Translations under genes and position numbers: made by a program
Shown: positions 17,228 through 26,444 of the stretch, piece by piece
How positions within the stretch are numbered: the first letter of the stretch is position 1
Layout of the letters: each line of letters starts with the position of its first letter
Assembly (NCBI GenBank): GCA_002454195.1
Contig: DKIJ01000026.1
Span: forward strand, 3,865-67,864
DNA from: Flavobacterium sp. UBA6721
Lineage (GTDB): Bacteria > Bacteroidota > Bacteroidia > Flavobacteriales > Flavobacteriaceae
DNA: 64,000 bases
Reading direction: 5' to 3'
Notes under the pieces: model-generated
What the model was told of the DNA's origin: nothing
The model's input: only the letters and a program-made list of their open reading frames with translations
The model's database searches: none

Positions 17228-17258
17228 TTGTAAACGGATATTATTTTTTGTATATTGC
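17228..17258 (+). promoter_or_regulatory. Promoter of the GNAT-nitrilase gene
   Basis: TTG (17228-17230) is followed 20 bases later by TATATTGC (17251-17258), a near match to the -7 box. Transcription would start near 17262, which rules out the TTG codon at 17255 as start and supports the ATG at 17276. Confidence 0.45.
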
Positions 17259-17275
17259 AGAAAATCAATGAGTTT

Positions 17276-18805
17276 ATGCAGGCAGAAATCAATAAAGTCG
17301 AACTTAGAAATTTAAAAATTCAAGACTATAAAGAATTAAAAAATTCCATGATTGAATCCTATCCCGAAATGATAGATGATTATTGGAGGGAATCGGATAT
17401 TAAAAAATTACTTAAAATATTTCCAGAAGGACAACTGGTTATATTAGTAGACGATATTGTGGTGGGGGCAGCACTCTCACTGATAGTTGATGAAGATTTG
17501 GTCGAAAAGAATCATGATTATGCTAAAATTACGGGTGATTATACCTTTTCTACCCATAATCCTAATGGAGAAGTGCTTTACGGAATTGATGTTTTTGTGG
17601 TTCCTAAATATAGAGGATTGCGTTTGGGGCGAAGATTGTATGATGCCCGAAAAGAAATTTGCGAACAATTGAATTTGAAATCGATTGTATTTGCAGGACG
17701 GATACCAAATTACGGTAATTATGCCCATGAATTAACTCCTAAGGCATATATCGATAAGGTAAAAAGAAAAGAAATTCATGATCCCGTATTGTCTTTTCAG
17801 TTGAGTAACGAATTTCACGTAATGCGTGTAATGCGAAATTATCTGGAAGGCGATCGTAAATCGAAGCAATTTGCCGTTTTGTTAGAATGGAACAATATCT
17901 ATTATGATGAAAGTCCGCAAATAATTAATACTACAAAAAGTGTTATTCGATTGGGTTTAATTCAATGGCAAATGAGACCTTTAAGAGATTTGGATGCCTT
18001 AATTGAACAGGCTGAATTTTTTATTGATGCCGTATCGGGTTATGGAAGTGATTTTGCTGTTTTTCCAGAGCTGTTTATTGCGCCTTTAATGGCAGATTAT
18101 AATCATTTATCAGAAGCAGATGCTATTCGGGAACTAGCTAAATATTCAGAACCCATTCGCAAAAGATTTCAAGAACTAGCGATTTCTTATAATATCAACA
18201 TCATTACAGGTAGTATGCCTACTTTGATAGATGGTGTTTTGTACAATAGTGGTTTTTTGTGCAAAAGAGACGGAACGTATGAAACCTATACCAAAATTCA
18301 TATCACGCCAAATGAAGTTTTTCATTGGGGGATAACAGGAGGAAACACTATTAAAACCTTCGATACCGATTGTGGCAAAATAGGAATCATGATTTGTTAT
18401 GATGTAGAGTTCCCAGAACTGTCCCGATTAATGGCCGATGAAGGCATGAATATCTTGTTTGTGCCATTTCTGACCGATACTCAAAATGGTTATACACGTG
18501 TGAAACATTGCGCACAAGCCAGAGCCATAGAAAACGAATGTTATGTAGCCATTGCCGGTTGTGTGGGGAATTTGCCAAAGGTGAATAATATGGATATTCA
18601 ATACGCGCAAACAGCAGTTTTTACCCCTTCCGATTTTGCTTTTCCAAGTAATGGGATTAAAGCCGAAACGACTCCCAATACCGAAATGACTTTGATTGTT
18701 GATGTCGATTTGGACTTACTCAAAGAGTTACATGAACACGGAAGTGTCAATATTTTAAAAGACCGCCGTCACGATTTGTACCGAATTAAAAAGCTAAAAA
18801 GTTAG
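17276..18805 (+). CDS. GNAT acetyltransferase fused to a carbon-nitrogen hydrolase
   Basis: A 509-residue two-domain cytosolic protein. Residues about 1-215 are a GNAT domain with the acetyl-CoA loop RGLRLGRRLYDAR (about 113-125). Residues about 222-500 are a nitrilase-superfamily amidohydrolase with the Glu-Lys-Cys triad in VFPELF, YTKIHI and MICYDVEFPE. The fusion is a known architecture, but the substrate is unsettled. The gene is followed 3 bases later by a zinc-ribbon gene and then an M28 peptidase. Confidence 0.9.
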   Translation: MQAEINKVELRNLKIQDYKELKNSMIESYPEMIDDYWRESDIKKLLKIFPEGQLVILVDDIVVGAALSLIVDEDLVEKNHDYAKITGDYTFSTHNPNGEVLYGIDVFVVPKYRGLRLGRRLYDARKEICEQLNLKSIVFAGRIPNYGNYAHELTPKAYIDKVKRKEIHDPVLSFQLSNEFHVMRVMRNYLEGDRKSKQFAVLLEWNNIYYDESPQIINTTKSVIRLGLIQWQMRPLRDLDALIEQAEFFIDAVSGYGSDFAVFPELFIAPLMADYNHLSEADAIRELAKYSEPIRKRFQELAISYNINIITGSMPTLIDGVLYNSGFLCKRDGTYETYTKIHITPNEVFHWGITGGNTIKTFDTDCGKIGIMICYDVEFPELSRLMADEGMNILFVPFLTDTQNGYTRVKHCAQARAIENECYVAIAGCVGNLPKVNNMDIQYAQTAVFTPSDFAFPSNGIKAETTPNTEMTLIVDVDLDLLKELHEHGSVNILKDRRHDLYRIKKLKS

Positions 18806-18808
18806 CCT

Positions 18809-19156
18809 ATGAAAAACTGTTTAGAATGCGGTGAAAAAATTATAGGCCGTGAAGACAAGAAATTTTGCAGCGATGGTTGCAGAAACGCCTATAATAATAA
18901 GATGAATAAGGATAGCAATAATTTCATGCGCAATATTAATAACAAATTACGCAAAAACTATCGCATTCTTAATGAACTCAATACGGATGGAAAATCAAAA
19001 GTTTCCAAAACAAAGTTGCTTAGTAAAGGTTTTGATTTTGATTTTTTTACCAATATTTTAAAAACAAAAACAGGAAATACATACTATTTCTTGTATGATC
19101 AGGGTTATATGTTATTAGAAAATGATATGTATATCCTTGTCAAAAAGGATAATTAA
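18809..19156 (+). CDS. Zinc-ribbon protein (DUF2116-like), unknown function
   Basis: A 115-residue protein. The N-terminal treble-clef/zinc ribbon has CLECG (Cys4, Cys7) and FCSDGC (Cys21, Cys25), followed by a basic helix RNAYNNKMNK, as in DUF2116-type ribbons. The C-terminal 70 residues contain the GFDFDFFTNILKTKTGNTYY segment and have no family I can name. It lies 3 bases after the GNAT-nitrilase stop and so is likely cotranscribed. Confidence 0.75.
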   Translation: MKNCLECGEKIIGREDKKFCSDGCRNAYNNKMNKDSNNFMRNINNKLRKNYRILNELNTDGKSKVSKTKLLSKGFDFDFFTNILKTKTGNTYYFLYDQGYMLLENDMYILVKKDN

Positions 19157-19178
19157 AAAATACCCAATCTACCTAAAA

Positions 19179-21578
19179 ATGAAAAAAGATTTATCCTCAA
19201 TCGTAGCAATGCTGTTTTTTACAGGGATAATTGCTTGTTTATACCTAAGCCTTATGCCCAGGTGGACAAACAATGATGAAAAACCTTTGGACGAATTTTC
19301 GACCAAAAGAGCTATTGTTCATGTTAGTACAATGAGTCAAAAACCACATTATGTAGGTGCTGATTATCACAATCACGTGGCCGAATATTTGAAGTTTGAA
19401 TTAACAAAGTTAGGTTTGCAACCACAATCTCAAGAAGGATATACCTTAACCGAATGGGGAAATCTTACTCAATCGCGTAATATTATTGCTAGAATAGAAG
19501 GGACTGGAAACGGCAAAGCCTTGTTGCTGCTTTCGCATTATGATAGCGCACCACATTCGGAATCAAAAGGAGCTAGTGATAATGCTGTAGGTGTTGCTAC
19601 GATTTTAGAAAGTGTTCGGGCCTTTTTACAAACTAAAACAGCACCTAAAAATGATATTATTATTTTGTTTACTGATGCCGAAGAATTAGGTTTGAATGGC
19701 GCTGCTCTTTTTGTAACCCAACACAAGTGGGCTAAGGAAGTAGGTTTGGCATTAAATTTAGAAGCCAGAGGAACGTCAGGCCCTAGTTATATGTTAATGG
19801 AAACTAACGAGGGCAATGCAGGAATGGTTAAACAATTTGATGAAGCTAGTCCAAGTTTTGCAGTTTCTAATTCGTTAATGTATAGCATCTATAAAATGCT
19901 GCCTAATGATACGGATTTGACCGTTTTTAGAGAACAAGGACAAATTCAAGGGTTTAATTTTGCTTTTATTGATGGTCATTACAATTATCATACAGCCCAA
20001 GATGATGTGAAGCACCTAGATAGGAATTCGCTAGCGCATCAAGGTTCTTATTTAATGCCTCTATTGCACTATTTTTCCAATAGTAATTTAAATGAGCTTC
20101 AATCAGCAGAAGATGAAGTCTATTTTACCATTCCTTTTAGTTTTATCAGTTATCCTTTTAGTTGGGTAGTTCCTATGTTGATTGTAGCTACTGTATTGCT
20201 GTTGTTTTTTATCTTTTTAGGGATAGCCAAAAGAATTTTGACCGTTCCCAAAATGCTTTCGGGTTTTGTTCCGTTTTTAGGAACGATGTTTACAGCCGCT
20301 TTGCTCACTTTTTTAGGATGGCAAATTTTGCTACAAGTTTATCCACAATACAATGATTTACTCAATGGATTTACCTACAACGGTCACGATTATATTGCTG
20401 CTTTTGTATTTTTAAGTGTCGCAATCGCTTTTGCTTTTTATCATTTTTTTGCCCCAAATAAAATTACAGCCAATCATTTTGTGGCTCCATTATTTATTTG
20501 GTTATTTCTTAATGGCGCCATTGCTTTTGGTTTGCAAGGCGCTGGTTTTTTAATCATTCCTCTTTATTTTGGGATTTTTACCTTTGGGTTTTATATTCTT
20601 ACTCAAAAATACAATCCAATCTTAAATCTAGTACTTTGTATTCCGGTTTTATGGATTGTGGTGCCTTTTATCCAAATGTTTCCAATAGGTTTAGGATTGA
20701 AAATACTATATGTAAGCGCAATACTCACTGCACTTTGTTTTGGTTTGCTTTTAGCTGTTTTGGGAAATTTTGTTCAAAAAAGAACTTGGTCGGTACTTTT
20801 TCTTTTGGTTTCTATAGGCTTTTTTGCGAAAGCGCACACCGAATCCGAATATGAAAAAGGCAAAGCCAAATCAAACAGCTTAGTTTACCTTTATGATGCC
20901 GATACGAATTATGCCCAATGGCTTACTTATGATAAAAATTTAGATTCCTGGACTAAAAGTTATCTGGGTGAAAATCCACAAGAGCCAAAAGGGCTAGAAT
21001 CTATTCCGCTTTTTAGCAAATATGATACACAATTCACCTATTCAAATTCAGCGCCAATACAAAAACTTGCCGAACCTACCATCGAATTTTTGAGAGACAG
21101 TATTGCCGATAGTCGACGTTATTTGAAAATTAGAATTTCGCCCAATCGGAAAGTGAATCGCTATGATATTTTTGCCAATGAAAAAATGGATTTGTATAAT
21201 ATAAGGGCTAATGGTGTGGCACATTTGGAACAAAAAGGGAAAATTTATAAAAGGGAAGGGAAACGATTGTTGAGTTACTATGTAGTGAATAATGCGCCCT
21301 TAGACTTGGAATTTAATATCAATGTGAAAACAGTTATGGATATGCAATTAGTAGAAAGTTCCTTTGATTTGATGCAACATACAATGTTTAACATTCATAA
21401 ACGCGCTGATTGGATGATGCCAACGCCTTTTGTACTTACAGATGCTATTGCGATTAAAAAATCTATTCGTCCAAGCGGAAGAGTAATTCAGGATACGGTG
21501 CCTGTTATTGTGTCTAAGATGAAATATAGGAAACCAATTAGAGTTGAACAAGTCTCGGTAGTTGATAGTATTAATTGA
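19179..21578 (+). CDS. M28 family zinc metallopeptidase with C-terminal membrane domain
   Basis: A 799-residue membrane protein. One N-terminal helix (about 7-24) precedes an M28 aminopeptidase domain (about 40-310). Metal-site motifs are LLLSHYDSAPH (His-x-Asp), GASDNAVG (bridging Asp) and DAEELGLNG (Glu-Glu), with the final His in DGHYNYHTAQDD. About eight or nine helices (about 330-570) and a soluble C-terminal domain follow. The start is the ATG at 19179; the frame opens earlier, but only inside the preceding gene. The layout resembles ER/Fxna-type M28 peptidases, with the catalytic domain probably periplasmic. Confidence 0.9.
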   Translation: MKKDLSSIVAMLFFTGIIACLYLSLMPRWTNNDEKPLDEFSTKRAIVHVSTMSQKPHYVGADYHNHVAEYLKFELTKLGLQPQSQEGYTLTEWGNLTQSRNIIARIEGTGNGKALLLLSHYDSAPHSESKGASDNAVGVATILESVRAFLQTKTAPKNDIIILFTDAEELGLNGAALFVTQHKWAKEVGLALNLEARGTSGPSYMLMETNEGNAGMVKQFDEASPSFAVSNSLMYSIYKMLPNDTDLTVFREQGQIQGFNFAFIDGHYNYHTAQDDVKHLDRNSLAHQGSYLMPLLHYFSNSNLNELQSAEDEVYFTIPFSFISYPFSWVVPMLIVATVLLLFFIFLGIAKRILTVPKMLSGFVPFLGTMFTAALLTFLGWQILLQVYPQYNDLLNGFTYNGHDYIAAFVFLSVAIAFAFYHFFAPNKITANHFVAPLFIWLFLNGAIAFGLQGAGFLIIPLYFGIFTFGFYILTQKYNPILNLVLCIPVLWIVVPFIQMFPIGLGLKILYVSAILTALCFGLLLAVLGNFVQKRTWSVLFLLVSIGFFAKAHTESEYEKGKAKSNSLVYLYDADTNYAQWLTYDKNLDSWTKSYLGENPQEPKGLESIPLFSKYDTQFTYSNSAPIQKLAEPTIEFLRDSIADSRRYLKIRISPNRKVNRYDIFANEKMDLYNIRANGVAHLEQKGKIYKREGKRLLSYYVVNNAPLDLEFNINVKTVMDMQLVESSFDLMQHTMFNIHKRADWMMPTPFVLTDAIAIKKSIRPSGRVIQDTVPVIVSKMKYRKPIRVEQVSVVDSIN

Positions 21579-21590
21579 ATAAGATAGTGA

Positions 21591-21634
21591 AACAAAACCA
21601 GACAATATCTCAAGATTGTCTGGTTTTGTTTTTT
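21591..21634. terminator. Bidirectional terminator between the M28 peptidase and radA
   Basis: AACAAAACCAGACAAT (21591-21606) pairs perfectly with 21615-21630 and ends in a T-run on the plus strand. A matching A-rich flank serves the minus strand. It separates two convergent genes. Confidence 0.85.
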
Positions 21635-21651
21635 ATGAAAACAAATGTTTT

Positions 21652-23013
21652 TTATCCAAAAAGCATACTTGCCACATCTTCAATTTTAGCGACTAATTCG
21701 ATTTTGATGCCTGTGTTTTTTAAGGCTATTTTATTGTATTTAGAAACAAAAATGGTAGAGAATCCCAATTTTTCAGCTTCCTGAATGCGTTGGTCTACGC
21801 GGTTTACGGGTCTAATTTCGCCTGAAAGACCTACTTCACCCGCAAAACAGAAACCTTTATCCACCGGAATATCCTCATTCGAAGATAAAATAGCGGCTAC
21901 AACAGCCAAATCAATAGCCGGATCATCTACGGTAATTCCTCCTGTGATGTTTAGGAAAACGTCTTTGGCACCTAAACGGAATCCAGCTCTTTTTTCCAAA
22001 ACCGCCAGAATCATATTCAGACGTTTAGCATTATAACCTGTGGTGCTGCGTTGTGGCGTTCCATAAACAGCGGTACTTACTAAGGATTGGATTTCAATCA
22101 TCAGTGGGCGCATGCCTTCGAGTGTGGTAGCAATAGCAGTTCCTGATAATTCTTCGTCTTTGTGCGAAATCAATATTTCCGATGGATTGGAGACTTCTCT
22201 TAATCCGCTGCCTAGCATTTCGTAAATTCCAATTTCAGAAGTAGAACCAAAACGGTTTTTTAGGGAACGAAGTATGCGATAAATGTGATTTCTGTCGCCT
22301 TCAAATTGTAAAACCGTATCGACCATGTGTTCTAATATTTTGGGTCCAGCGATGTTACCGTCTTTGGTTATGTGACCAATTAAGATTACGGGAATATTGC
22401 TTTCTTTGGCAAACTTAATAAGTTCGGCAGTGGTTTCTCTAATTTGCGAAATACTGCCCGCCGTCGACTCGATATAATCGGTATGCAGGGTTTGAATCGA
22501 ATCGATAATGACGATTTCAGGTTCAATGGCTTCAATTTGTTTGAAGATGTTTTGCGTTTTAGTTTCAGTCAAGATGTAGCAATTGTCGCTGGAAGGAGTA
22601 ATTCTTTCCGCACGCATTTTGATTTGCTTCTGACTTTCTTCGCCCGAAACATACAACGTTTTATAAGGTAGTTTTAATGAAATTTGGAGTAAAAGCGTAC
22701 TCTTTCCAATTCCAGGTTCACCGCCTAACAGCGTTAAAGAACCGGGTACGATTCCGCCACCCAATACGCGATTCAATTCGGCATCAGTTGTGTCCATTCG
22801 GATTTCCTGAGTCGAATCAATTTCAGTTATTTTTAAAGGTTTGGGTGCTCTATTGCTTGGAGTTGGTTCACTTTTCCAGGCAACCTTATCTTGTTTTTGA
22901 ATGATTTCTTCGGCAATGGTATTCCATTCTTTGCAGGCGTTGCATTGGCCTTGCCATTTAGCATAGGAAGTACCGCAACTCTGACAGAAAAAAGAGGTTT
23001 TAACTTTTGACAT
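21652..23013 (-). CDS. radA: DNA repair protein RadA
   Basis: DnaB-like helicase and RecA paralogue that promotes branch migration in recombination. The 453 residues contain an N-terminal four-Cys zinc finger (Cys10, 13, 24, 27), Walker A GGEPGIGKS (97-105) and the RadA-specific KNRFG motif (LKNRFGSTSEIG). A Lon-protease-like C-terminal domain (about 290-453, with DLAVVAAILSS and AGEVGLSGEIR) completes it. The start overlaps the stop of the esterase-like gene upstream by one base (TAATG). Confidence 0.96.
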   Translation of the reverse strand: MSKVKTSFFCQSCGTSYAKWQGQCNACKEWNTIAEEIIQKQDKVAWKSEPTPSNRAPKPLKITEIDSTQEIRMDTTDAELNRVLGGGIVPGSLTLLGGEPGIGKSTLLLQISLKLPYKTLYVSGEESQKQIKMRAERITPSSDNCYILTETKTQNIFKQIEAIEPEIVIIDSIQTLHTDYIESTAGSISQIRETTAELIKFAKESNIPVILIGHITKDGNIAGPKILEHMVDTVLQFEGDRNHIYRILRSLKNRFGSTSEIGIYEMLGSGLREVSNPSEILISHKDEELSGTAIATTLEGMRPLMIEIQSLVSTAVYGTPQRSTTGYNAKRLNMILAVLEKRAGFRLGAKDVFLNITGGITVDDPAIDLAVVAAILSSNEDIPVDKGFCFAGEVGLSGEIRPVNRVDQRIQEAEKLGFSTIFVSKYNKIALKNTGIKIELVAKIEDVASMLFG

Positions 23014-24161
23014 TATTTTTTTACACTTAAACTTTTCAAATCTTCATACTTATTGTACATCATTTCCTTGGTCAAATCGCCAATTTCTTCTAATTGGGAA
23101 GCACGTTGGTATTTGTTAGCTGCTTTTTTGTTATCGCCTAGTTTTTCAAACATAAGGCCCAATTCATAGTCGGCAAGCATTGATTTAGGATAGTTTTTAT
23201 TGGCTAATTGCGATAATTTTTCTAATTCTTCGTAGGCTTTGTTTTTTAAAATGGCGGCTTCGATTGCTTTGAAATCATTTATGCGAATGGGATTGTTTAG
23301 TCCTAGTTTTTGTTCCGAATTTTCATATTTCTTGATAAGGTAATCTACATAACCTGATGGTAGAATTACAATTTTTTCTGAGAATTCGGTAGAAGAAATA
23401 GGTTTGTAGCTATCAAAAATTTGGTACAAGGCATTAGGAATAGAATATAAAACTAATGAATAGTGCGAGGCATTATTGAATTTGTCGTATTGGTAATTGA
23501 CTAAAGGATTTTGAATGGCCATTGCTTTGATATTAGCGTCTAATTCTTCTATAGGTTGTCGCAGTTGCTTGATATCCCCATCGGCAGAAGACTGATAGTA
23601 AAAAATATTTTTTTTAGTATTGTTTAATGTGGTAGGAACTTGACTTACCATATCTGAAGATAATTCAGGGCTTAAGGAGATATAGGCGTTAAAATAAGAG
23701 TTTTCGCGATACAAGAAGAAGTTTAGAAATCCAGCCGTAACGTCGTGACCTGCAATTATTCGAAAAGGTGCTAAACGATATTTTTTTTCTGCAAAAGGCA
23801 TCATTTCTTCTACTATAAAGTTATAGAAAGCAGCCGATCTTTTAGTAGGGGTTCCTTGCGCCTCATCGAAAGCACAATCACTCACTCGGCTGTTTTTTTG
23901 ATGGATGCCTATAATAATGGTTTCTGGTAAATCATCCCAATATTCGCCATAATGCAAGGCGCCTTGAAAAGGGTCAAATAAATAATCGCCATCTAGAAGT
24001 ACTAAAACGGGGTATCTTTTCGTGGGGTTACTTTCGTAGGAACTGGGAAGATTTATGGATATTTCTCGGGTTTCTCCCAAATGGTTTGATTTGATTAATT
24101 CGGTTTTTTTTTGCGAAAATGCTACAATCGAAAAGAAAAATAATAGTAGTGCTTGTTTCAT
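23013..24161 (-). CDS. Esterase-like alpha/beta hydrolase with Asp in the nucleophile position
   Basis: A 382-residue exported protein (signal MKQALLLFFFSIVAFSQ). The fold is that of Fes/IroE or esterase-D type enzymes (YPVLVLLDGDYLF, ETIIIGIHQKNSRVSD), followed by a TPR-like C-terminal region (about 300-375). The nucleophile elbow reads IIAGHDVTAGF, where GHSxGG is normal in the family, so the catalytic Ser appears replaced by Asp. It may be a non-hydrolytic member or use another chemistry. It is translationally coupled to radA by a TAATG overlap. Confidence 0.75.
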   Translation of the reverse strand: MKQALLLFFFSIVAFSQKKTELIKSNHLGETREISINLPSSYESNPTKRYPVLVLLDGDYLFDPFQGALHYGEYWDDLPETIIIGIHQKNSRVSDCAFDEAQGTPTKRSAAFYNFIVEEMMPFAEKKYRLAPFRIIAGHDVTAGFLNFFLYRENSYFNAYISLSPELSSDMVSQVPTTLNNTKKNIFYYQSSADGDIKQLRQPIEELDANIKAMAIQNPLVNYQYDKFNNASHYSLVLYSIPNALYQIFDSYKPISSTEFSEKIVILPSGYVDYLIKKYENSEQKLGLNNPIRINDFKAIEAAILKNKAYEELEKLSQLANKNYPKSMLADYELGLMFEKLGDNKKAANKYQRASQLEEIGDLTKEMMYNKYEDLKSLSVKK

Positions 24162-24241
24162 GATTTGGGGAAGTTTTTAGATGAACATTCAGAACGACAA
24201 AGCAAGATACTAAAATTTAGTGAAAGTAAAATTTATACTAT

Positions 24242-24273
24242 AAAAACAAAAAGCGCTTCTAAAGAAACGCTTT
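24242..24273 (-). terminator. Terminator downstream of panD
   Basis: AAAGCGCTTC and GAAACGCTTT (24250-24273) form an imperfect hairpin with loop TAAA. On the minus strand it is followed by a T-rich tract (complement of the A-rich 24242-24250). Confidence 0.65.
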
Positions 24274-24295
24274 CTGTCAATTTTTTAACCTTTAC

Positions 24296-24646
24296 TTATG
24301 TTAGTGAATTGTCTTTTTCGTTTGGAAAAATAATCCAAGGCTGGAAAGTTTTGGCTTCTTCAAAGTCCATGGTTGCATACGATATGATAATGATGATATC
24401 GTCTTTTTGTACTTTTCTAGCTGCTGGACCATTCAGTGTTATTTCGCCTGAATTTCGCTCTCCTTTTATGGCATAAGTGTCAAAACGTTCTCCATTATTG
24501 ATGTTAACAATAGAAACTTTTTCTCCTTCAATAATATTAGATGCTTCTAATAAGGTTTCATCGATGGTAATACTACCAATATAATTTAAATCGGCGCCAG
24601 TTACTTTTACCCGATGAATTTTTGATTTTAAAACTTGAATTTGCAT
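24296..24646 (-). CDS. panD: Aspartate 1-decarboxylase
   Basis: Pyruvoyl enzyme that makes beta-alanine from aspartate for pantothenate synthesis. The 116 residues fit the family. The self-cleavage site is Gly24-Ser25 ([10 protein letters not shown]), Ser25 becoming the pyruvoyl group. The substrate-binding segments [12 protein letters not shown] and LNGPAARK are present. It follows panC by 14 bases on the minus strand and forms a panC-panD operon. Confidence 0.96.
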   Translation of the reverse strand: MQIQVLKSKIHRVKVTGADLNYIGSITIDETLLEASNIIEGEKVSIVNINNGERFDTYAIKGERNSGEITLNGPAARKVQKDDIIIIISYATMDFEEAKTFQPWIIFPNEKDNSLT

Positions 24647-24660
24647 GGCACAAAAGTAAA

Positions 24661-25509
24661 TTATTTTAGTGAAATGGTATCAATCAATCGAATATTATTC
24701 ACAAAAACGGCAATAAATGCACGATAATTTTTATCTTTTAAAATGGTTGAACAAGGAATAAGCGTTTCTTCGTCAGCGATTTCAAAATATTCCAAATCAA
24801 ACATTGTATTCGGGTCAAAAACCGATTTGACCCATTGTTTTACTTCTTCACAACTTAGGGTTTTAAATTGTTCTTTGGCTTCTAATAAGGTTTTGTAAAT
24901 AATAGAAGCTTTGTCTCTTTCTTGGGTTGTTAATCGTTCGTTTCGGGAACTCATAGCAAGTCCATTAGCTTCTCTGAAAATAGGACAACCAATGATTTTT
25001 ACGTCTAAATGGTTTTTGCTAACCATTTTTTTAACAATTTGTAATTGTTGGAAATCTTTTTCGCCAAAGTACGCATTTGTAGGTTTTACAATTTCGAAAA
25101 GACGTTTTACAATGGTTCCTACTCCATTAAAATGACCAGGTCTGAATTTGCCTTCCATTTGATTTTCGAGTCCGTCGTAATCAAAATTTTGAGACACCAC
25201 ATTTCCTTCGTAGATGTCATCTACTGAAGGTGCGTATACAATAATCGATGGGTCTAAAGAAGCAATTTTTTTAGTGTCTTCTTCTAGGGTTCTAGGGTAT
25301 TTTTCTAAATCCTCGGAATTATTAAATTGGGTAGGATTAACAAAGATACTAACCACAGTATGCTGGTTTTCTGCTAGAGATTGTTGCATTAGGGAAAGAT
25401 GACCTTGGTGGAGCGCACCCATTGTTGGAACAAAACCAATAGGGGATTTAGAGGCGTTAACTGAATTTAAAAACGCTGCTAAAGCTACTTTTCCATAGAA
25501 AACAGGCAT
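24661..25509 (-). CDS. panC: Pantoate--beta-alanine ligase
   Basis: ATP-dependent ligase joining pantoate and beta-alanine, the last step of pantothenate synthesis. The 282 residues have the HIGH-like motif [13 protein letters not shown] (His34, His37), GEKDFQQL and the SSRNERL segment. The start at 25509 (MPVFYGKV) is chosen over the ATG at 25539 because the latter falls inside a -7 box at 25533-25540. It is cotranscribed with panD. Confidence 0.95.
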   Translation of the reverse strand: MPVFYGKVALAAFLNSVNASKSPIGFVPTMGALHQGHLSLMQQSLAENQHTVVSIFVNPTQFNNSEDLEKYPRTLEEDTKKIASLDPSIIVYAPSVDDIYEGNVVSQNFDYDGLENQMEGKFRPGHFNGVGTIVKRLFEIVKPTNAYFGEKDFQQLQIVKKMVSKNHLDVKIIGCPIFREANGLAMSSRNERLTTQERDKASIIYKTLLEAKEQFKTLSCEEVKQWVKSVFDPNTMFDLEYFEIADEETLIPCSTILKDKNYRAFIAVFVNNIRLIDTISLK

Positions 25510-25532
25510 GGTAATTTTATTAAAATTGAGTG

Positions 25533-25540
25533 CAAACATA
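25533..25540 (-). promoter_or_regulatory. panC-panD promoter, -7 box
   Basis: The minus strand reads TATGTTTG, a full TAnnTTTG match. The predicted leader to the panC ATG at 25509 is about 20 bases. Confidence 0.6.
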
Positions 25541-25571
25541 ATATATTAGTTAATAACTGCATAAAATTTTG

Positions 25572-25579
25572 TAATTTTG
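25572..25579 (+). promoter_or_regulatory. -7 box of the glycogen-synthase-like gene
   Basis: TAATTTTG matches the consensus and lies 39 bases before the ATG at 25619, divergent from the panC promoter. Confidence 0.55.
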
Positions 25580-25618
25580 CGTGGTTTTTATTACCAACAT
25601 AACTAACTAAAATACAAT

Positions 25619-26422
25619 ATGAAAGATAAGAGGATATTATATGTATCATCTGAAGTGGTGCCGTATTTGGCTGAAAATGAGGTTTCTTTAATGTCTTATG
25701 ATGTTCCTAAGATGGTAAATGACCAGGGAGGACAGATAAGAATTTTTATGCCTAGGTATGGTAATATCAACGAGAGAAGGCACCAATTACATGAAGTTAT
25801 TCGTCTTTCAGGAATGAATTTGGTAGTAAATGACTTAGATATGCCTCTAATTATCAAAGTGGCATCAATTCCAAAAGAAAGAATTCAAGTATATTTTATC
25901 GATAATGATGAATATTTTAAAAGAAAAGCCACATTTGCCGATGAGGATGGGAAATTATACCCTGATAATGATGAGCGTGCTATCTTTTTTGCTAAAGGAG
26001 TTGTCGAGACAGTTAAAAAATTAAATTGGGTACCAGATATTATACATGTTCACGGTTGGATGGCTGCCATGTTGCCGGTGTACATGAAGCATTTTTATAA
26101 AAATGAAGCCTTGTTTTCTGACACTAAGATTGTTACTTCTGTTTATGGGCAATCATTTGATGGTACTTTAGATGTTGAAATGATCAACAAAGTAAAATTA
26201 GATGGAGTTCCGCAAGAGTCGGTTGATATGTTATCAACACCTGATTATGAGAATATTATTAAAGCAACTGTAATGCATTCGGATGGTGTTATTATTGCTT
26301 CTTCGAATCTTAGTTCAAGTTTAACAAAATTTATTGAAACTTCAGGGAAACCTTTTTTACCTTTCGTCCCTAAAGATGCTTTTGCTGAGGCATATAATAA
26401 TTTTTATAAAGAAATGCTTTAA
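25619..26422 (+). CDS. Standalone glycogen/starch synthase N-domain protein (GT5-like)
   Basis: A 267-residue protein matching only the N-terminal Rossmann half of GlgA: RILYVSSEVVPYL, IRIFMPRYGNINERR, VYFIDNDEYF and PDIIHVHGWMAAMLPVYMK. The C-terminal half that holds most of the ADP-glucose site is absent. The GlgA KTGGL loop at the N-terminus is replaced by ENEVSLMSYDV, so transferase activity is doubtful. It is followed after 22 bases by a DUF4270 lipoprotein gene and then glmS, suggesting an envelope or sugar-related role. Confidence 0.8.
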   Translation: MKDKRILYVSSEVVPYLAENEVSLMSYDVPKMVNDQGGQIRIFMPRYGNINERRHQLHEVIRLSGMNLVVNDLDMPLIIKVASIPKERIQVYFIDNDEYFKRKATFADEDGKLYPDNDERAIFFAKGVVETVKKLNWVPDIIHVHGWMAAMLPVYMKHFYKNEALFSDTKIVTSVYGQSFDGTLDVEMINKVKLDGVPQESVDMLSTPDYENIIKATVMHSDGVIIASSNLSSSLTKFIETSGKPFLPFVPKDAFAEAYNNFYKEML

Positions 26423-26444
26423 ATCCAACTTTTTATTATTTAAT

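Noticed and set aside
19122..19178. Upstream extension of the M28 peptidase
   Set aside because: It overlaps the end of the zinc-ribbon gene and lacks hydrophobic signal character; the ATG at 19179 starts directly before the membrane helix.
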